Shown: positions 56,948 to 64,000 of the stretch, piece by piece
Position numbering within the stretch: the first letter of the stretch is position 1
How the letters are laid out: each line of letters begins with the position of its first letter
Assembly (NCBI GenBank): GCA_034401795.1
Contig: CM067366.1
Location: 73,269,087-73,333,086 of the forward strand
Reading direction: 5' to 3'
Length of the DNA: 64,000 nt
From: Chaetoderma sp. LZ-2023a
Taxonomy: Eukaryota > Mollusca > Caudofoveata > Chaetodermatida > Chaetodermatidae
Translations under genes and position numbers: made by a program
The notes under the pieces: model-generated
Told to the model about the DNA's origin: nothing
The model's database searches: none
Seen by the model: the letters and a program-made list of their open reading frames with translations, nothing else

Positions 56948-57310
56948 CTCATATGACGTCATAATCAGCTAAGCGGCGTGTAAGATGACGTAATAATCAT
57001 TACATCATAAATGATTCTATATGGCCCGTCTTTAACTCTTAATAGTCCAACACATTGTACGAATTGCAACAGCATTTAATAAACATGCTGTTGAATTATT
57101 TTGAAACTAATTTGACTGGACGCTGTTGCTGCCATAGGCAGCAACACTGTCAAGTCAAATTAGTTCCAAAATATTCAATAGCTTACCTGTATAGTTTTCT
57201 GGAAATTGATTGTCCAAGTGTTCAGAGATCGATCGATCCTAACGCAAGCGAGGTGTGGGTGGAGCTTAGCTAGAGATGGGCGGGGCATAGCTAAAAATGG
57301 AAAGGTCCAG
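56948..57310 (+). repeat. Dispersed composite repeat, copy 2, inside LINE F
   Basis: CATATGACGTCATAATCAGC with further GACGTAA sites, a hairpin B at 57088-57181 (GCTGTTGCTGCCATAGGCAG apex) and the GGTGTGGGTGGAGCTTAGCT tail. It aligns to 620-960. It splits the LINE F endonuclease, which fixes its boundaries. Confidence 0.8.
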
Positions 57311-58191
57311 TGTTCAACAAACACATGTAACTCTAGCCTAGACTTTAGCTTTAAGTTTACTGAGTCAGTGCCAGACCGCTTCTAACAACAGCTAATTGCA
57401 ATGCCTACTAGAGGGTGTGTGTCTGACAAGCCAACAGTATTGGATTTACTCATTAATAATTACCCCTACCTGATGGATAATATTCATACAAATGTATCAC
57501 TTGAAAAAATGGACCATTCCACAATACAGATAAAGATGAGGATTCGTTTAAAATTTACTACTACAAGTAAAACAAGGGTTTGTATGATAAAACAGATTAT
57601 GAAGCTATACACAATTACTTAAATATAGACTGGAATACCCACCTGATATAAATGAACGATATTAATTATATGTGGCAGACCATATTTGAAATATGTCAAG
57701 AAGTTGAAAATTAATTTATTCCTAAAAGAACAATAAAAAACAAAAGGCATACACATCCTCTTGACCAAACAACAAGAGCCAAAATAAACAGGAAGACGCG
57801 ACTATGGAAAAAATATATTGATACAGGCGGTAATCTTAATATATATGAAGAATATTGTAAAACAAGAAACCAGGTCTGAAGAGAAACGAGAAATGTACAG
57901 AAACAATATGAGAAAAATATTTCTATATCTGCCGAAAAGTACAAAAATGTGCAATCCAAGACTAACGTCAATCTGGTATGCCATTCTGCAAATATCTAGT
58001 GGCATTACGCATGATACGGAAGTATCGTTTACAAAAGAAATGATAAAGATTTCAGATCAGTGTTTATCACTGAATCAGACAACATAATTTTTCCTACAAT
58101 ATAGCTATGAATATATATGTATTCGTTTGTATAAGGCAATGCAATATATGTTTCAGATGTTCGAATTGAATTGAATTGAATTAAATCGAAT

Positions 58192-58300
58192 CGCCAAATA
58201 TTCCTTCTAGATCTAACCAGCCAATACATGCAATCAAAATCACATCTAAAATTGCAAGATAAAAACTTATGAACCCCAACACTTCTACATCCCCCCGGGC
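58192..58300. repeat. 108-bp repeat, copy 1
   Basis: CCAAATATTCCTTCTAGATC ... CCAACACTTCTACATCCCCC matches 60243-60352 with only a few changes. Confidence 0.8.
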
Positions 58301-58499
58301 GTGATAAACACCATCCAAGATTACTTTATGAGCTAAGCCATGAACTAAGGCTGCCATTGTCAACTCTTTTTAATAAATCACTAAACCTGGGAAGATTACC
58401 ACAATGTTGGTTAAATGCAAACATTACACCAATTTTCAAAAGAGGAGAACAAACCACACCTGCAAAGCCTGTCAGCCGATCTTATTTATCACTTAGGAT

Positions 58500-60437
58500 T
58501 ACTTATGATGATTCCATGGACTCACGTCTGTGTAGCCTTTATGTCCACCTCTTCTTTTGCCACTGCTGCGTATGACTCACACACATGACTTCGTAGCGAT
58601 GCGACTTCCGCTGTAAAGTTGTACTTTACTTCCAGTGCTTCCCAAAATCTGTCTCGTCCTACCTCAAACAGAAAAACTGTTTTTGAGTTCACTGCAGCTT
58701 CCGGTAGGCTGTGCCACAACTCTGCTTGTGAATGAGTGTTTCCCGCATCCCTTCTTAAGGAGTCTCCAATTGTGTCCTCTCGTGATACTTTCTTTGACCA
58801 TTTCCATCATATTTCCAGTTACTTCTGAGTCGTATATTCCCCTCAGGACCTTGAAGGTCTCTAACATATTTCCTCCCGTGCATCTGTATCTGAGTGTTGG
58901 GAGTCCTAGTTTTCTTAGTCGTTACGGATAATCTAGCTCCTTCAATGAGGGGACTAATTTTGTGGCTCTCATCTGCACATTGGCCAGCATTAAGATATCC
59001 TTTCTTGTATGCGAACCTCATACACTCACCGCATATTCCAGATGTGGTCTCACGAGTGCTTTGAACAGACAACTCGCTGACCATCTCTTCACCACGGTAT
59101 GCAAATGGTAGTCTAATCAGGCTTATGATGCTGTTTGTCTTGTTCACATGTGCTTGCATATGGACTTTAAAGTTTATGTTTTTGTCAGCAACTGCTTCTC
59201 TGCCTTTTTCTTTGTCCACATTATCAAGAATAACATTTTCTCCCTTCATGTTGTATAAGTGGTAGGTTCTTTCTTTCTCAACTGTGGACCTTCCACTCTG
59301 TACTGTCATTATCTTACAGTTGTCCAGATGGAATCTTAGTAGCGAAGTCCTCGTCCATTTTTATAGTGAATTCAGGTCATTTTTGTAGTTTAACCTCATC
59401 CTCTGGTCCGCTAATCTCACGTACAGCTTTGTGTCATCTGGAAATAGGTATGTCCTTGGATTCACAGTTTCCAGCAGATCCTTTATGCATATTACAAACA
59501 ATATGGGTCCTAGGACACTGCCGTGTGTAATACCACTTGTTACAGTTTTGGTTCCAGAATTCACTCCATTTACTACCACCTTTTGTGTTCTTTGTGACAG
59601 GAAGCTTTCAATCCATTTTATTACTTGAGTAATAAAATGCATTTTATCTTGCTTAGTAGTCGTTGGTGTGACACCGCATTGAATGCTTTCATAAAGTCCA
59701 TGTATATGGTGTCGATTTCCCCTCATTTGTTCAAGATCTGGGTCCACTCATCCATGACTTTTATCAGTTGCAGATTAGTTGACTTCCCGGATAAAAATCC
59801 AAACTGCTGATTGCTAAAAGCTCATTCCTAATCATATGATCCACAATTTTGGCTCTAACCTACCTCTCCATTAACTTGAGTTGTCAAACTCGTTAGTTTA
59901 TAGTCCCTGGGTCTGACTTGTTGCCTTTTTAAAAAAAGAAAATAGCTATCACATTTGCGGTTTTCCAGGTACTTGGTACTTGTCCCGCTAACATAGGTTC
60001 CAGTCAGTAACTTAAACACTTCTTCTGTAGCTAGTGTGTCCTGAAATTCTTCCTTTAGTTCCTTTGTGTCAATTTTTGGTATAGTCCCAAATGATTCATC
60101 CATGAAGAAGTGGAGAAGTTTGACACCATATCTGCTTTTTCTTTATTGCCACTAGCTATCTTCAACTCCCCGCTCTCAGTGGTTTTCAGCTCAGAAATTT
60201 CTGTTTTGACTTTCCGTTTTGACTTTACATACTTTCAGAATTCTCCAAATATTCCTTCTAGATCTAAGCAGCCAATACATGCAATCCAAATCACATCTAA
60301 AATTGCAAGATAAAAACCTATGAACCCCAACACTTCTACGTCCCCCAGATTTTCTGGGGAGTTATTATATGCTTCCATAAATGTGTCTAGAGCATCTGCA
60401 AGATTTAGACCTTTAGTTTCGTTTCCCAATCTATGTT
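58500..60437 (-). pseudogene. LINE G: linker and reverse transcriptase
   Basis: On minus: WETKLKGLNLADALDTFMEA, then (after the 108-bp repeat) YVKSKRKVKTEISELKTT; EVFKLLTGTYVSGTSTK; NRHHIHG-frame against IDTIYMDFMKAFNAVSHQRL (catalytic Asp present); HGSVLGPILFVI; LFPDDTKLYVRL (Asp pair kept, Ala to Pro); INFKVHMQAHVNKTNSII; FKVLRGIYDSEV; MWHSLPEAAVNSKTVF. Many frame changes and stops. It belongs with ORF1 and endonuclease at 60695-62080. Confidence 0.85.
60243..60352. repeat. 108-bp repeat, copy 2
   Basis: Same sequence and same plus orientation as 58192-58300, although the two host LINEs have opposite orientations. It therefore inserted independently of them. Confidence 0.8.
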
Positions 60438-60449
60438 CAGTTCTTTTCT

Positions 60450-60682
60450 TCTTCTTCTTCTTCTTTTCGTTCGCTGATCATACCGCCAGTTCTGTAAGTG
60501 GCTATCGACATGATCATAAGCATTAAGTGCGTGGATCCATGGTTTATTAGAGTGTGCCGTGCGGCCTGGAACCTCCGTCTTCAGCACTCGAGGTTTCTGT
60601 CAGGGTTACCTCACCCTTACCTCCTTTAGTCGCCTCTTACGACAAGCAGATGATACGGAAGGTGTATTCTAAGCCCCACCTA
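60450..60682 (-). mobile_element. SINE with 12-bp target-site duplication
   Basis: CAGTTCTTTTCT flanks the element exactly (60438-60449 and 60683-60694). On minus it starts TAGGTGGGGCTTAGAATACA, contains CTTGTCGTAAGAGGCGACTA, and ends in a (GAA)n tail. Length 233 bp. I do not see clear tRNA A and B boxes, so the head type is undetermined; a conserved SINE tail domain is possible. Confidence 0.8.
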
Positions 60683-60694
60683 CAGTTCTTTTCT

Positions 60695-61245
60695 CATTGA
60701 GATATAATCACCTTTGAAATAGGTCCACGTCCCTGTTGTGATATCCATCTATGTACTGGTAGTACATGTAGACAAGTATAGAGTGGGGACTTAGGCCAAT
60801 GGGGCTCAGATATTCTAGATCCGTAATTAATTCTTCATTTGCAAGAATAAGGTCGAGAATATTGGGTTTGTTATTTAGCCTTATGCGTTATTACTATTTA
60901 ACATAAATACCCATCCCTTATGCTTTAATAAGTGTCCCCTTCAGCATCATTATATGATGTCCAAGTTTTCCTGTCTATACACGGTATTGAAGTCTCCCAT
61001 AATCAGCAAATGACTGAATTTATTTTCTACACTGCCAGTTTCTTTAATAATTTGTCTCAGCTCACACAGGTTTTCCAGGTATTTGGGGCCTTTGTATATG
61101 CAGCCTACCAATATATTTTCAGATATGCTTAGCTTTATTTTCAGCCATATAATTTCCTCAATGTTGCTTCCAATTTTAATTTCGACTGCTTCTAACTCTT
61201 CTTTTATATGTAAATCTGCGCTTCTCTTGTTGCTCCCCTCTACCT
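60695..61245 (-). pseudogene. LINE G endonuclease, partial
   Basis: Minus motifs HIKEELEAVEIKIG, LSISENILVGCIYKGPKY and HLLIMGDFNTVYRQ belong to the apurinic-type endonuclease. The N-terminal third is missing; the ORF1 stop at 61249 lies almost directly next to it, suggesting an internal deletion. The SINE sits between this part and the linker. Confidence 0.75.
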
Positions 61246-61248
61246 TGT

Positions 61249-62080
61249 TTAGAACGTGTTTATAATCTTTAAGTTATTTGCGGGGCATCGTATTATGAAT
61301 CTGTATTCGCCCGTTTCATTTAGTTTCTTCATCTCTTCTAGCTTCTCTCTGTTGAGTTTCCGTTCTGTGAAAGTCATATCATGTGCTATACTTATTTTCT
61401 TATATCTCTCCTCAATACCAGCCAAATTCTTGACATGACTTATGAAAGTTCCCTTGGTTTTTCATTTTACGTGGCTTCACTTTCGCATTCTTGCCATCTC
61501 TCTTCCCTAGTCTGACAATACTACTTATTTTCTTGCTCGGGCTTTCTAGTATCTTGCACAATTCATTTACATATATTGCATCCTCTTCTTTTCTCACCCC
61601 CACATTTTCACTCAATGATTCTTCACATCTATGGATGATTGTATTACATCTCCTTTTTTGCGTTCTGGAAGGTCACAAGCTTGTCCTCAACCACCTTGAT
61701 GCACACAGCTTCACTTTTAGCGTTCTCCATTTCTCTGTCTTCCTTTAGGAGTTCCTTTACCCATTCAACATCTGTTTTCTGCGCAAAATCCCTTTCTAAC
61801 TTCTGCACCCACCTTTCCATTTTCTCCACCTCTCTCTTCTGTTTCCTCTTCCGTTCGTAGATTCCTTATGGTAGTTTCTTCACATGGTGGACAACTTCGT
61901 TGTCTGCTCTTTTTGTCATCAGCTGCTATTCAGCACTTGTCAGGTTCAGGCTTCATTTATTTTTATTTTTTACAAAAAGTGTTTCGAGCCGTACTCACAT
62001 TCGAGTATCTCAGATTATTCGTCCATGTCCACCCATCCACACCATCTCGACCTCTTACTGATCCTTTTCTCGCAGGTTTT
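61249..62080 (-). pseudogene. LINE G ORF1
   Basis: Minus: a coiled-coil segment (KMERWVQKLERDFAQKTDVE, VKELLKEDREMENAKSE), a frame change near 61640, LCKILESPSKKISSIVRLG, KVKPRKMKNQGNF, then after another frame change LAGIEERYKKISIAHDMT, RKLNREKLEEMKKLNE and EYRFIIRCPANNLKI. TAA is at 61249-61251. It matches the ORF1 nucleic-acid-binding protein type of invertebrate CR1-group LINEs. Frameshifts make it inactive. Confidence 0.7.
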
Positions 62081-62143
62081 TAGTTGTTTAGTTCTCTGCC
62101 TTCCAGCTCCATAGCAATCAGGTAGGTCAGATGCCAATTAGAG

Positions 62144-62173
62144 GGGTGAGAGAGAGAGAGGGAGGGAGGGAAG

Positions 62174-62247
<74 letters not shown>

Positions 62248-62262
62248 GAGAGAGATTGACTA
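62144..62262. repeat. (GA)n microsatellite
   Basis: GA run with GGGAGGGAGG interruption on the left. Confidence 0.95.
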
Positions 62263-62269
62263 CCTTTAT

Positions 62270-64000
62270 AGATCTACACCACACAGATATACATATATAC
62301 ACAATAACAATTCCATTCTTGGCAGGGAACCATGTACATTTTGTATGGATTACGACGACCACAAATCAGTCTAGTCTTTTAAGTTGATCACGCTCTAAAA
62401 TAGCAATCGTACTCCATGAATTTGAAAACATCTGAAAGGTTGTTCGTTGACTTCACCATTTGGACATATTAAGCCATATGGTACATGATGTTGCTTGAAG
62501 TCTGAGCAACCATTGTTGAATTTGAAGATATCATATTAGTGCCAGATCCATCAAATGTGTACACGGTGTGCACACCCACTTCTCTATGCATGAGCATCCA
62601 CAGGAAAGTCTCCAGAGCGGATGGACATGTGTCCTCTTCCAAAAGCTTGGGGAAGGGGTGGGGTGTCTGAGGGTCCTTCCCATGTCGAGAATCTTTTTAA
62701 TCTAGAGACCCTCTGAGCCCAACTCATCTCCTGCATTTCTGGAGGTAAATAAAAAAAAATATGGACCCTCGCTAACTGTTAAACATGTTATGGACGGGGT
62801 TGGTAAGTGTTCAAATACCGATCTAGATCAACAGTGATTAGATAAGCTTACAAGCTGTATAGGAAGTGTGTATGGAGAGAGATAGGGAGTGTGTTAGATT
62901 AAGCATAGCATATGTCATTGTTGCCGCTAACGTGGAGACGGCGTTATATCATAATTCTGTTATTTGGAAAACAAGTTGCAATGGCATATAGTCACGAAGT
63001 GACTCAAATGAGGAAGATTTTCTGTTTTGAATCATATATTAGGCATGTATCAGATCTGTGGTGATATATATTGAACCATTGTTTAGTGCTTCGCTTGATT
63101 AGAAAAAAATTAACTCCAGGACTCTGTAAGATAATTTATTAATACATAACAAGTCAAATATTACGTTATTAAAACAAGTTAGCACAGAAGCACACTGCAT
63201 GAATATTAATATGTTTACATTTCTTTAAATATGCCTATGTACAATATCAGAAGTACATAATACTAGACGTATGAAACCATGTATTAGGTAAGGTTCATGC
63301 CTTGACCGCCCGATAGGCTTTCTAACATATGATGTGATGTATTGCTCCGTAAAATCTTACATTTTCTGCCTTTCCCAGAAAATGACTGATGAATCATGAG
63401 AGAAAAGTAGTCACGCTAATTTTGACTTCAGACAATATATAGTCAGCATTAAATTAAGCAAATTTGATCATAAGTCAATGCACATCTTTCAGCGCTGGTT
63501 GGACGCAGAGTTGACTAGGTGGTTGTGGTGAGGGGGGGGGGGGCGTGGTGGTGTTGGTGATGGTGTTGGTAGTGGCGATGGTGGTAGTAATCGCGTGGGG
63601 GATTATCATGTAGCATACACACTGAACTATGTGTAGAATTCACTGAGCACACGTACATGTAAATATTATTGTGTCATTAATTGTACTAAAGATCCAATGG
63701 CATGTTTCATACTTTATGTTTGTAGTCTATTAATGTAATATAATTGTTGATATCTTGGTCCAAAGTACGATTCTAATCTTCAGTTAACACAACGTGTATG
63801 ATGGGTAGATATAGGGCTATAATAGCCTAATCTTTATAAGTCATTTATTATTCAGTAGTGAAATAGTTTACACCAGTCTGCATTACTGTCCAATACTGGG
63901 ATGTTTAAACCATGCTAAAGAAAACAGGTCTCTTACAAGATTGGTGGGAGCAGTCTAAAGTGGTGGTCAACATATATAGGGGAATGCGGGGAACAACGGG
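62270..64000. other. No gene recognised
   Basis: Mostly AT-rich unique-looking sequence. A G-run and GGTGGTGTTGGTGATGG-type repeats occur at 63530-63590. No frame with a recognisable product. Confidence 0.45.

Larger units (their letters stand above)
56176..58460 (+). pseudogene. LINE F: endonuclease and start of reverse transcriptase
   Basis: Apurinic-type endonuclease motifs: INEVTILYENAVVFTREKK, IIAIAEAKQKNPTKL, then MGDFNMPNINLPF near 56888. The domain is interrupted by the composite repeat at 56948-57310 and resumes with CVSDKPTVLDLLINNYPYL and LEKMDHSTI. A linker follows (RLWKKYIDTGG; DKDFRSVFITESDN), then an unrelated 108-bp repeat at 58192-58300. Reverse transcriptase start motifs lie at 58357-58450 (LSTLFNKSLNLGRLPQCWL, NITPIFKRGEQT). 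It ends abruptly where LINE G begins on the other strand. Confidence 0.8.

Overview
This window looks like eukaryotic, animal intergenic DNA built almost entirely from mobile elements and tandem repeats. I found no convincing host gene, no rRNA or tRNA gene and no prokaryotic feature. The element mix (a Penelope-like element, PIF/Harbinger, Tc1/mariner, CR1/jockey-type LINEs, a DIRS-like Gag, hAT-type and TTAA-flanked MITEs, a SINE) fits a marine invertebrate. The recurring motif AAGGGAGATAAC / AAGGGAGACAACTC (near 32260, 33330, 36450, 37865, 44985, 45017) is one I associate with molluscan genomes. Mollusc is therefore my best guess, but it is an inference.

Layout. 0-10 kb: dispersed repeats, many copies of a near-palindromic MITE (here 'family A': TTAA target, CCCTTTAA end, a palindromic core ending in GGCTCG) and of shorter hairpin elements ('family B'). 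A 45-copy 34-bp minisatellite sits inside a family A element. 10.5-15.2 kb: a family A MITE split by another element, then a 62-copy, perfectly phased 60-bp minisatellite. 15.7-17.4 kb, minus strand: a Gag-like gene with zinc knuckles, split by a frameshift. 18.3-19.5 kb: GATT-rich repeats. 19.5-23.4 kb: a Penelope-like element with an unusual upstream ORF carrying an SGNH hydrolase, joined to the reverse transcriptase through what looks like a -1 ribosomal frameshift site. 23.6-38.4 kb: MITEs, diverged segmental duplications, a 25-bp array derived from family A, and a 48-copy 14-bp array inside the loop of a hairpin element ('family C'). 38.7-43.3 kb: a nearly complete PIF/Harbinger transposon with HARBI1-like transposase and a spliced Myb-like partner gene. 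44.5-45.3 kb: a hAT-type element holding a nested insertion. 46.5-62.1 kb: a graveyard of at least six LINE fragments on both strands, interrupted by a Tc1 element, a SINE with target-site duplications and smaller repeats. 62.1-64 kb: a GA microsatellite and unique-looking sequence.

How things work together. The Harbinger transposase and Myb-like protein would act as a pair, and the Penelope-like ORF1 and ORF2 look like one fused translation unit. The LINEs are the probable source of machinery for the SINE. All coding elements carry at least one stop, frameshift or catalytic-residue loss, so every one here is probably inactive. The two most interesting signals are the SGNH/Penelope composite with its frameshift site, and the repeated birth of minisatellites inside hairpin MITEs.
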